Shown here: one piece after another, positions 25,570-33,378 of the stretch
How the letters are laid out: each line of letters opens with the position of its first letter
Numbering within the stretch: position 1 is the stretch's first letter
Source: JALZUR01 sp965205365
GTDB lineage: Bacteria > Bdellovibrionota > Bdellovibrionia > Bdellovibrionales > UBA1609
Reading direction: 5' to 3'
Length of the DNA stretch: 64,000 bases
Assembly (NCBI GenBank): GCA_965205365.1
Contig: CBDBGT010000005.1
Coordinates: forward strand, 1 to 64,000
Notes under the pieces: model-generated
Seen by the model: only the letters and a program-made list of their open reading frames with translations
What the model was told of the DNA's origin: nothing
Databases searched by the model: none
Position numbers and translations under genes: made by a program

Positions 25570-26589
25570 TTAATTATTTGAAAGAGCAAAACAGCTTAAT
25601 TCATAAAGTATTCTTGCTCCAATAATCTCATCAAGACCCTCACCAAACATACTATTTTTCTTAGGAGAAACCTCTACCAAATCAAAACCAATCAAAGTAT
25701 GGCCTTTTTTATGAAGATATTGAATTAAATAAACAGCTTGGTTATAACTTATCCCTCCTGGAACAGGGGTTCCTGTATTGGGACAAAACTCAGGACTCAT
25801 ACCATCAATATCAAAGCTTATATAAATTTTCTCCTCTAAGTTGTTAAAGAGTTCATCTAAACAAGTGTTAAAACTTTTTCCATTTAGCAGTTTTGAATAA
25901 AGCTCTTGATCTAATAAAAAAGTGGAATTTTTTATCGCAAATTCATATTCAGATTCACAAAAATCTCTAATTCCTAATTGATAAATCCTTGGTGGATTGT
26001 CTATTTTAGTTTTTACATTGTGCATAATAGATCCATGTGAATGCTTAAAGCCCTGGTATTCTTTTCTAAAGTCAAAATGAGCATCAATATGAACTATTGA
26101 AAAATCCCCCTTATACTTCTCACTTAAAGCTTTGATTAGACCAAAAGGAGAAGAGTGGTCTCCTCCAACTAAACCAATTGTTTCTTTTGAATCAATAGCG
26201 TTGTTATAAATAAGCTCATTTAGTTTATTTGATTTTTTATTTACAAAATCTAAATCCTTAGTAGACGGAGAGTTGCCAGCTTCAATTGCTGAAATGATTT
26301 TTTCAGCCACTGGTGATGTATCTTCACTTAGTTTTAAAGTTTTTTTAACTAAATCACTACTCCAAGAAATACCATGCTCATATATTTTTTTAAAATAAGG
26401 ATGAAACAAATCCATTTGCTTTGTCGCTTTAAAGATTGCACTTGGACCGTTTGCAGTTCCTTTTTTAAAAGAAGCTGTAGGCTCCCAGGCCACAGGCAGT
26501 AATTTTAGTTTTACAGGAATATTTTTAGGCATTCCAAAAACTGAAGAATCTTTAGTAAAAGTACCCTCTGGATCAAAAACCATTGTCAT
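25570..26589 (-). CDS. Agmatinase/arginase-family ureohydrolase
   Basis: Mn-dependent hydrolase of a guanidino compound; the family includes agmatinase, arginase and formimidoylglutamase. Metal ligands are visible in GGDHSSPFG, HIDAHFDFR, HSHGSIM and SFDIDGMSP. The C-terminus GFDLVEVSPKKN is typical. At 339 residues it is longer than E. coli SpeB, mainly through an N-terminal extension of about 60 residues. It follows the DedA/YqaA gene by 1 nt. The substrate cannot be told from sequence; agmatine is the most likely. Confidence 0.82.
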   Translation of the reverse strand: MTMVFDPEGTFTKDSSVFGMPKNIPVKLKLLPVAWEPTASFKKGTANGPSAIFKATKQMDLFHPYFKKIYEHGISWSSDLVKKTLKLSEDTSPVAEKIISAIEAGNSPSTKDLDFVNKKSNKLNELIYNNAIDSKETIGLVGGDHSSPFGLIKALSEKYKGDFSIVHIDAHFDFRKEYQGFKHSHGSIMHNVKTKIDNPPRIYQLGIRDFCESEYEFAIKNSTFLLDQELYSKLLNGKSFNTCLDELFNNLEEKIYISFDIDGMSPEFCPNTGTPVPGGISYNQAVYLIQYLHKKGHTLIGFDLVEVSPKKNSMFGEGLDEIIGARILYELSCFALSNN

Positions 26590-26590
26590 A

Positions 26591-27181
26591 TTAGTTTAAA
26601 TATTTAATGAGAATAAAAATAGCAACTAATAAACCAAAAAAAAGTGAAATTTTTTCAAGCCACTTATCCATAAAAGCTTTAATCTTTACTCCAAAAAAAT
26701 AAACCATAGCACCCACTAGTAAAAAACGAGAACCTCGTCCAACAATACAGCCAAGTAAAAAGGGCAAAAAAGGAAGGCTCATAGATCCAGCAGTCAAAGC
26801 AAAGGCCTTAAAGGGAAGAGGGGTAAAAGCCCCTAGTAATATAAAAAGAAAGACACTCTCACTAAAACGAGTTTTTATGATTTCAAAAACACCAGGAGAC
26901 ACTAAATACTGGAAAATAAAAGGAGAAATAAAATCCCAAAGAAAACTTCCAATAAAGTAGCCAGTAACACCACCTAAAACACTAAATAAACTCACCCAAA
27001 TAGAAAGAAGTAAAGCTTTTTTCGGCTCCATTACGGCTTTGGCTATAAGCAACGGATCTGTTGGAATAGGTATAACTAAAGACTCTAAGTAAGCAAAGGC
27101 GTTTAAAAACCAGAAAGCATAAGGTTTTTTACATTCATTCATGCTCCAGACATAAAAACGCCTTAAAGGATTATTTCTCAT
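26591..27181 (-). CDS. YqaA/DedA-family (SNARE-associated) membrane protein
   Basis: Polytopic inner-membrane protein of 196 residues with four to five hydrophobic segments. The family region includes ESLVIPIPTDPLLIAKAV (re-entrant helix with conserved prolines), GGVTGYFIGSFLW and FTPLPFKAFALTAGSM. DedA relatives act in lipid-carrier flipping and membrane homeostasis; the exact role of YqaA is not known. First gene of a two-gene operon with the ureohydrolase. Confidence 0.8.
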   Translation of the reverse strand: MRNNPLRRFYVWSMNECKKPYAFWFLNAFAYLESLVIPIPTDPLLIAKAVMEPKKALLLSIWVSLFSVLGGVTGYFIGSFLWDFISPFIFQYLVSPGVFEIIKTRFSESVFLFILLGAFTPLPFKAFALTAGSMSLPFLPFLLGCIVGRGSRFLLVGAMVYFFGVKIKAFMDKWLEKISLFFGLLVAIFILIKYLN

Positions 27182-27297
27182 GTTTTTGCCTTAGAATCAG
27201 TCATTCAAGGGGTTTCTCCTTGCTTAGAGACAAAAGTTTTTAGACTCTGTTTTCCTATATTATGCAAATATTTAAACGCCTCTTCAAGGAGAAATAG

Positions 27298-28941
27298 ATG
27301 AAGCTTATTTACACACCTGCTTTATTGTTCATGATTATTATACAAGGTTGTTCAAAAAATTTAAACAATAAAAGAGCTCAAACTAAAGACATTTTCATTC
27401 AAGCTTTAAGCAGCGAACCCAGTGACCTTCATCCCATTAGAGCCAGTGAGGTTGTTTCAAGTAGAATTGTCTTACAGAGCATTCATACCGCATCTGCAGT
27501 GGTGGAAGCTTTGCTTGCAACAGATTTAGATACATATAAACCCATTCCAAATCTTGCTAGAAAATGGGAAATTTCTAAGAACAAAAAAATATTTACCTTT
27601 TATTTAAGAAAGGACGTTAAGTTTCATGACGGTACAATGATGACATCTGAGGATGTGGACTTTTCCTTTAAAGCTCTTTTTAATGATTTACATGAGTCCT
27701 ATGCTTTAAGGAGTTTTTATACAAATTTTATTAAATCTGAGATTGTAGACAAGTATACTATTAGGTTTACAGCTAAGAACTCATATTATTTAAATCTAGA
27801 TGTTATTGGAGGTTTACGGGTTTTTCCAAAGGCTTTTTATTCTAAACTGACAAAAGAAAATCGTCTTGCAAAAACTGTCATGGGATCAGGACCGTATAAG
27901 TTTTATAAGTGGTCTAAGGGCAAGAGCATTACGCTTATTGCAAACCCTGACTGGTGGGGACGAAATGATAAAATTGCCAAAGAAAAGTATAAATTTAAGC
28001 GAATTGTATTTAAATTCATCAAAGAATCTAGCTTAAGACGAGCAATGCTTGAGCGAGGAAAGCTTGATTATGATGATAGTGTTCGAGCTGAAGACTTTGT
28101 AAAAAAAATGGTGAACAAGCCTTGGGGTGAAACAGTTTTAAAAATTAAAGCCACCAATAAGCTTCCTAAAAGCATGTCATTTATTGGATTAAACAGTAAA
28201 AATAAAATTCTTAAGGATAAAAATACCCGAGTAGCACTCACATACTTAGTGAATAGAAGTTTTTTAAATAAAAAATTCTACTATGGAATGAATGTTCCTG
28301 CTACAGGCCCTTTTAGAATTGATAGTGATTATTCCAACCCAAATACAAAACCCACTCCCTTTAACCCTAAAAAAGCTAGAAAAATTTTAACTCAAGCAGG
28401 CTGGGCAGACACAGATAAAGACGGTTTACTGGATAAAATTATTGATGGAGTGAAAACTCAATTTAAGTTTAATCTTCTTAACCCAAGTAAGGATAGTGAA
28501 AAAGTCATTACTGTCATTAAAGAGGATATGAAAAAAGCAGGCATTAAACTGATTATTGAAACTGTGGATTGGAATGCCTTTACAAAAGCTTTAGATGAGA
28601 GAAAGTTTGACGCTGTCATTATGAGTTGGGGTAGCGGCAGTGTAGATCCAGACCCTACTCAAATTTGGCATTCAAAAAGCTCTGCAGGAAAAGGTTCTAA
28701 TTTTATTAGCTACTCAAACCCTAAAGTGGATAGCCTCATTGAAACTGCCATTAATATTACAAACAGACCTAAAAGACTGGCTAAGTTTCACAAAATCCAT
28801 AGCCTAATTGCTGCAGACGCTCCATACATTTTCCTCTTTGAACCTAAATATAGCCTATATGCCATTAACAGCCGGGTACAAAGGCCTAAGGACACATACA
28901 ATTACTCCATTGGGCCTCGTTTTTGGACCTTACCAGAGTAG
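27298..28941 (+). CDS. yejA: Peptide-type ABC transporter substrate-binding lipoprotein (YejA-like)
   Basis: Periplasmic solute-binding protein of family 5 (SBP_bac_5). The lipobox IQGC gives lipidated Cys18, so it is membrane-anchored. Family regions are KWEISKNKKIFTFYLRKDVK, FHDGTMMTSEDVDFSFKAL, VMGSGPYKFYKW and IMSWGSGSVDPDP. The two permeases downstream match YejB and YejE, so it probably binds oligopeptides. Strong Shine-Dalgarno AAGGAG. It is 3 bp upstream of the YejB gene. Confidence 0.85.
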   Translation: MKLIYTPALLFMIIIQGCSKNLNNKRAQTKDIFIQALSSEPSDLHPIRASEVVSSRIVLQSIHTASAVVEALLATDLDTYKPIPNLARKWEISKNKKIFTFYLRKDVKFHDGTMMTSEDVDFSFKALFNDLHESYALRSFYTNFIKSEIVDKYTIRFTAKNSYYLNLDVIGGLRVFPKAFYSKLTKENRLAKTVMGSGPYKFYKWSKGKSITLIANPDWWGRNDKIAKEKYKFKRIVFKFIKESSLRRAMLERGKLDYDDSVRAEDFVKKMVNKPWGETVLKIKATNKLPKSMSFIGLNSKNKILKDKNTRVALTYLVNRSFLNKKFYYGMNVPATGPFRIDSDYSNPNTKPTPFNPKKARKILTQAGWADTDKDGLLDKIIDGVKTQFKFNLLNPSKDSEKVITVIKEDMKKAGIKLIIETVDWNAFTKALDERKFDAVIMSWGSGSVDPDPTQIWHSKSSAGKGSNFISYSNPKVDSLIETAINITNRPKRLAKFHKIHSLIAADAPYIFLFEPKYSLYAINSRVQRPKDTYNYSIGPRFWTLPE

Positions 28942-28944
28942 GCA

Positions 28945-29952
28945 ATGCTTAAATATTTTTTAAAAAGAATTTTACTCATTTTCCCCACCTTAATAGGGGT
29001 GACTTTAATTTCATTTATTTTGTTAAACCTCACTCCAGGAGGGCCAATTGAACAAAAAATTCAACAAATCAAGCAGGCCCAGCAAGCTGCCGGCCAAAAC
29101 TTTGGTGTTTCTGAAGAAGTTATTCAAGGCCTTAAAAAACAATATGGTTTTGATAAGCCCATACATACAAGATATTTTATTTGGATTTCTAGCCTTGCAA
29201 GACTGGATTTTGGCAAATCATTTTCCTTTGAAGAGCCAGCCTTAGACGTCATTTTAAGCCGTATTCCCATATCACTCCAATTTGGACTCATATCATTTTT
29301 ATTAATTTATCTGGTCTGTATACCCCTTGGAATAAAAAAAGCTGTAAAAAATGATTCAACCTTTGATCATATAACCTCCTTTTTCTTAATTATTTTATAT
29401 TCAATTCCCCCATTAATGCTTGGGATTTTACTCAGGAACTTTTTAGCAAACCCAATGTATCTAGAATGGTTTCCACTTCAAGGGTCTGCCTCAGATGAGT
29501 ATGAATACCTTTCATTTATAGAGCGGATTTGGGATCGAGCCCATCACTTTGTACTGCCCCTCTTATGCTATATGATTAGTGGATTTACAGCACTTACATT
29601 TCTAATGAAAAACTCACTCCTTGATGAAATTAAATTAGATTATGTAAGAACTGCTCAAGCTAAGGGTTTGACTGAAAAAGCTGTGGTCTATAAGCACGCA
29701 CTTAGAAACGCATTGATCCCAATTGCTACTAGTTTAGGTTCATTTTTAGGAATATTTTTAGCAGGCTCAATTATTATTGAAGAAATTTTTAATATTTATG
29801 GAATGGGTCAGTTAAGTTATACAGCTCTTTTACAAAGAGATTATAACATCAGCATGGGTATTATTTTCTTATCCTCTTTATTCTTACTTTTCGGTCGCCT
29901 AATTAGTGACTTTCTCTACATAATTGTTGACCCAAGGATTGATTTTTCATGA
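28945..29952 (+). CDS. yejB: YejB-like ABC permease
   Basis: Inner-membrane permease, 335 residues. It matches YejB in PTLIGVTLISFILLNLTPGG, in RYGFDKP-like KKQYGFDKPIHTRYF, in LSRIPISLQFGL and in the C-terminal VDPRIDF. The EAA-type loop is VRTAQAKGLTEKAVVYKHAL. A variable Gln-rich loop near residues 35-60 is also found in YejB. Its stop overlaps the start of yejE by 4 bp (ATGA). Confidence 0.88.
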   Translation: MLKYFLKRILLIFPTLIGVTLISFILLNLTPGGPIEQKIQQIKQAQQAAGQNFGVSEEVIQGLKKQYGFDKPIHTRYFIWISSLARLDFGKSFSFEEPALDVILSRIPISLQFGLISFLLIYLVCIPLGIKKAVKNDSTFDHITSFFLIILYSIPPLMLGILLRNFLANPMYLEWFPLQGSASDEYEYLSFIERIWDRAHHFVLPLLCYMISGFTALTFLMKNSLLDEIKLDYVRTAQAKGLTEKAVVYKHALRNALIPIATSLGSFLGIFLAGSIIIEEIFNIYGMGQLSYTALLQRDYNISMGIIFLSSLFLLFGRLISDFLYIIVDPRIDFS

Positions 29953-30965
29953 TTAAACGTTTTATTAAAAATGAGCAGACTCTTAAAAGAATAAAAAGAT
30001 TTAAAGCTCAAAAAAGAGCGGTGTTTTCTTTGTATTTAACTATTATAATTTTATTTGTCAGCTTATCTGCTGAAATGTGGGCTAATAACAAGCCTCTAGT
30101 TATGGTTCATAAGGGATCAGTTTATTTTCCAGTTTTTAAAACCTATCACCCAACAGAGTTTGGCCGTAATGATATCTTCCTAATGGATTACCGCTCAATC
30201 CCTAAAGAAGACATTTCTTGGGAAATATGGCCATTAATTCCATGGAACCCCTATGAATCTAATAAAAATGTAGAGGATTACCCTTCCCCACCAAGCTCTG
30301 TAAATATCCTAGGAACCGATGATAGGGGAAGAGATGTTTTTGCTCGCCTCCTTTATGGATTTAGATATTCATTTGGGTACGCACTTTTAGTTTGGCTCCT
30401 CTCTTATACGCTAGGTATTATTATCGGCTCTATGATGGGTTTTATTGGTGGAAAAGTGGATTTACTTGGTCAGCGTGCAGTGGAAGTTTTTGAATCTATG
30501 CCGATTTTTTATATGCTTTTATTTATTTCATCTATTTTTACACCAAACCTTTGGTTATTAGTGGGAATTGCAACAACTTTTTATTGGATGACCATTTCAG
30601 TTTATATTCGTGCTGAAGTTTTAAAACTTAGAAAAAGAGATTTTGTTGAAGCTGCAAAAGCAATGGGGGCATCTAAGGGGGCGCTAATTTTTAAACACAT
30701 TTTACCAAACGCACTAAGCCCAGTGATTACTTTTTCCCCATTTTCCATTGCTGTTCAAATTTCATTTTTAGCAAATATAGATTATTTAGGTTTTGGATTA
30801 AGGCCCCCTACTCCATCTTGGGGTGAGCTTTTACAACAATCAAAACAGCATTTTATGGTAGCTTGGTGGCTAGGATTATTCACATCAATAGCACTTTTTG
30901 TATCCTTAGTGACGTTAAATTTTATGGGTGAAGGGGTTAGAGATGCTTTTGATCCAAGAAAATAA
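29949..30965 (+). CDS. yejE: YejE-like ABC permease
   Basis: Second permease of the transporter. It has the YejE-type long periplasmic loop (NNKPLVMVHKGSVYFPVF) between the first membrane helix and the core, the LGTDDRGRDVFARLLYGFR motif and the EAA loop VEAAKAMGASKGALIFKHIL, and ends GEGVRDAFDPRK. YejE is normally followed by the ATPase YejF; here no ATPase gene follows, only a leader-like remnant and an IS4-type element, so an ATPase must be supplied from elsewhere. Confidence 0.88.
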   Translation: MIKRFIKNEQTLKRIKRFKAQKRAVFSLYLTIIILFVSLSAEMWANNKPLVMVHKGSVYFPVFKTYHPTEFGRNDIFLMDYRSIPKEDISWEIWPLIPWNPYESNKNVEDYPSPPSSVNILGTDDRGRDVFARLLYGFRYSFGYALLVWLLSYTLGIIIGSMMGFIGGKVDLLGQRAVEVFESMPIFYMLLFISSIFTPNLWLLVGIATTFYWMTISVYIRAEVLKLRKRDFVEAAKAMGASKGALIFKHILPNALSPVITFSPFSIAVQISFLANIDYLGFGLRPPTPSWGELLQQSKQHFMVAWWLGLFTSIALFVSLVTLNFMGEGVRDAFDPRK

Positions 30966-30998
30966 GGTTTATATTATAATTTTAACACAATCACTCTT

Positions 30999-31088
30999 AT
31001 GACTAGCCTTAGATTTTCAAAAAAATCCACCCTCTTATTCATATTAATTTTACTTTTTTAATTTTGTTTTGTAAGCGCCCTAAAACAG
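30999..31088 (+). pseudogene. Possible lipoprotein leader remnant cut by an IS
   Basis: ATG 30999 starts a signal-like peptide (MTSLRFSKKSTLLFILILLF) that hits TAA at a six-T run. Reading on in the +1 frame gives ILFCKRPKTA, a plausible lipobox and mature start, up to the IS edge at 31088. This could be the start of a lipoprotein gene broken by a homopolymer slip and then by the IS. Only about 30 codons are seen. Confidence 0.3.
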
Positions 31089-32579
31089 CTGACTTTTACC
31101 CACAAATATTTGGTCTAGTCTAGTAAATTTTTGGATCTAAATACCCTAGACTTTAGGTTTAACAATTTAACCTAAGGCATATTAGTGGATATCTCATCAG
31201 AATTTAAAAATGCACAGCTAGGAGACAAGAGACTTAACTCTCGACTAGAGACTCTAGCAAGAACTTTCGAAAAAAATCATGGTCAATCTATAAACTTCTC
31301 CTGCCAAGATTGGAAGTCTTCAAAGGCTGCTTATAGATTTTTTGATAATGATCGCTTTGATGAGACTGATATAATTAAACCACATATCTCACAAACATTT
31401 CAAAGAATGGAAGCTATTAATGATAAAGAAAAGGTTTTAATTTCTCATGATTCAAGTGAGGTAGTTCTTCCAGGAACAAAACTTATCCAAGGTGGCGGTT
31501 TTATAGGTTCCTTTAAACACCCAGCTAGCGGCAAAGAGCTGACAACAAAAGGCATGATGATGCATTCCTCCTTAGCCCTTTCTAGTACTGGAGTACCATT
31601 GGGATTAGTGGCACAAAAAGTCTGGACAAGGGATATTAAAAATAAACGAACGATTAGAAATGCCGGTAAAAACTTTTCACGCGTCCCTGTGGAAGAAAAA
31701 GAAAGTTTTAAGTGGATTGAAGGCGTTAACAGCGTAGCTGCTGAATTTCCACCAGAACGGTTAGTTCATCTCTGTGACAGGGATGCTGACATGTATGAAT
31801 TATTTTTCAATTGCATTAGTTTAAGTACTAATTTTGTAATTAGAGCAGTTCATCAAAGGTCGACGGTGAGAGGAAAGGTAAAAGTTTTTGATCGCGTTTC
31901 AAGAACAGCTCCATGTGGAGAATATAAGTTACATTTGCCAAAAACTCATAAAAGAAAATCCAGAATCACAAAAATAAAAGTTCGATACTATAAAGTAAAG
32001 ATTTTGCCACCAATAGATAAGAGAAAAGAATACCCTCCAATTGAATTATACGTTGTTTCAGCAAAAGAGCATAGCTCGATGACCGATAGAGTGGATTGGA
32101 AACTCTTAACTAACCTGCCTGTTGATTGTTTTGAGGAAGCTTTGGAAAAAATTAACTGGTATAAAGAAAGATGGAATATTGAAGTTTTTTTTAAAACATT
32201 AAAATCAGGATTTAGCATTGAGAGAAGTCGGCTACAGCATATTGATAGATTAAAAAAATTTGTAAGCTTCACAAGTGTATTAGCATGGAAAGTATTTTGG
32301 CTATCAAAAGTTTCAAGAGAAGCCCCCAATAGTAAGTCTGACCTTTGCTTTACAAAAGAACAGCGAGCCATACTTATAAAATTTGAAAGAAATGCAGGAC
32401 GGTTAAAATTGAAAATGAGGAGCAATAGTAATGATTTTGTTATTGCCTTTGCTCGGCTCGGTGGCTATTTGGCGAGAAATTCTGATCCACCACCAGGCCC
32501 ACTGGTGCTTTGGAGGGCCATGGCGAGGCTTAGTGATATTCAGATTGGAGTGACTATGTAATTTGTGGGTAAAAGTCAG
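31089..32579 (+). mobile_element. IS4-family (IS50/Tn5-like) insertion sequence
   Basis: A 1491-bp element with perfect 19-bp terminal inverted repeats CTGACTTTTACCCACAAAT (31089-31107; complement 32561-32579). The single transposase gene reads from left to right. The adjacent 9-mers CTAAAACAG (left) and GCTAAACTG (right) are similar but not identical, so the target duplication has decayed or the copy has been rearranged. Confidence 0.88.
31185..32561 (+). CDS. IS4-family transposase (Tn5/IS50-like)
   Basis: 458-residue transposase. The N-terminal domain is the Tn5 DNA-binding type (AQLGDKRLNSRLETLARTF, KSSKAAYRFFDND). Catalytic residues are D in LISHDSSEVV, D in LCDRDADMYE and E within the YREK signature (YKERWNIEVFFKTLK). 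It starts with GTG and stops inside the right terminal repeat. It is full length without lesions. Confidence 0.9.
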   Translation: MDISSEFKNAQLGDKRLNSRLETLARTFEKNHGQSINFSCQDWKSSKAAYRFFDNDRFDETDIIKPHISQTFQRMEAINDKEKVLISHDSSEVVLPGTKLIQGGGFIGSFKHPASGKELTTKGMMMHSSLALSSTGVPLGLVAQKVWTRDIKNKRTIRNAGKNFSRVPVEEKESFKWIEGVNSVAAEFPPERLVHLCDRDADMYELFFNCISLSTNFVIRAVHQRSTVRGKVKVFDRVSRTAPCGEYKLHLPKTHKRKSRITKIKVRYYKVKILPPIDKRKEYPPIELYVVSAKEHSSMTDRVDWKLLTNLPVDCFEEALEKINWYKERWNIEVFFKTLKSGFSIERSRLQHIDRLKKFVSFTSVLAWKVFWLSKVSREAPNSKSDLCFTKEQRAILIKFERNAGRLKLKMRSNSNDFVIAFARLGGYLARNSDPPPGPLVLWRAMARLSDIQIGVTM

Positions 32580-32593
32580 GCTAAACTGCCCCT

Positions 32594-32743
32594 CTATGAA
32601 TGCAAAATCAAATCTTTTAGAGCCTCCCAGTCTTTTGGGGTCTTGATTTTTAAGAGTTGGTATAAAATCTTAACCAAAGTTTTATTTTTTTTAAAATAAA
32701 ACTCACTATATTTACGCCTCATATTAAAACACTTAAATACCAT
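32594..32743 (-). CDS. Small hypothetical protein
   Basis: A 49-residue basic protein (ATG at 32743; another ATG at 32722) with sequence such as RRKYSEFYFKKNKTLVKILY and KTPKDWEALKDLILHS. Its composition looks protein-like, with an amphipathic C-terminal helix, but I recognise no family and see no clear Shine-Dalgarno. It ends 14 bp from the IS4-type element, so it may be the surviving end of something longer. The rest of 32580-32832 holds only AT-rich DNA. Confidence 0.3.
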   Translation of the reverse strand: MVFKCFNMRRKYSEFYFKKNKTLVKILYQLLKIKTPKDWEALKDLILHS

Positions 32744-32832
32744 TAATCTCAGATTAATACGCAAAAAAAATAGTTAACCACTTTACTCCCATAGATATAA
32801 AGTTTTTAAAGCACTGTGCCGAAAGGCTAGGT

Positions 32833-33378
32833 ATGAATAAAATCATACGGCTTTTATTTATACTCACTCTAATTGGCTGCAATGAGAAAGACGGAGTAGA
32901 GTTTTCTTCTTATAAACTGCCAACTTTAAAAGGGAATACAAGTCTTAATTTTGGTGAAGTTGCTGTTGGAGAAAGTAAAAGCCTTAATTACGAAATCAGA
33001 AACGTTTCGCCACTAAAAATTCACTCTAAAAGCTTTAAACTTAGTTCTAAAGAAATCAATACCCAAAACTATTTTCCTTTTAAGTTAGAGTTAGGCACTT
33101 GCAAAAAGACTTTAGAAAGTATTCATAAGTGCGCTTTAAAAATAACCTATACACCTACAAAACAAGAAACCCTTAATACTAGTATAAAAATATTGTACAA
33201 ATATGACTCTGTTTTAGAGTCATATATGCTTATTGATAATGTGCAAGCTAAAGGAACTGAAGTAAAAATTTCTATTACAAGCCCTATGGATGGAACCTAT
33301 ATTAACCTTAGTAACCAAAGTGCTTTTAGAGTTTCTGGAACATGTTCTGGGGGGGGGGGGGGGGGGGGGGGGGGGTAG
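32833..33378 (+). CDS. Giant repeat surface lipoprotein, N-terminal part (frame ends at G27 tract)
   Basis: The start of a very large surface protein. Signal peptide with lipobox LIGC (Cys16); then a ~120-residue ASPM/Abnormal-spindle-like Ig domain (LNFGEVAVGESKSLNYEI); then the first of eleven 92-residue Ig-like repeats (ITSPMDGTYINLSNQSAF). In this repeat, after SGTCS, the frame enters a run of 27 G and ends at TAG. One additional G (or two fewer) would join it in frame to the 1.5-kilocodon continuation at 33375-37883. As read here the protein is 181 residues and OFF. Confidence 0.75.
   Translation: MNKIIRLLFILTLIGCNEKDGVEFSSYKLPTLKGNTSLNFGEVAVGESKSLNYEIRNVSPLKIHSKSFKLSSKEINTQNYFPFKLELGTCKKTLESIHKCALKITYTPTKQETLNTSIKILYKYDSVLESYMLIDNVQAKGTEVKISITSPMDGTYINLSNQSAFRVSGTCSGGGGGGGGG

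Noticed and set aside
33342..33375. Independent start of the giant protein at ATG 33342 (MFWGGG)
   Set aside because: The ATG is out-of-frame sequence of the Ig-like repeat (TGTTCT), without a Shine-Dalgarno or signal peptide; a surface protein would not start there.
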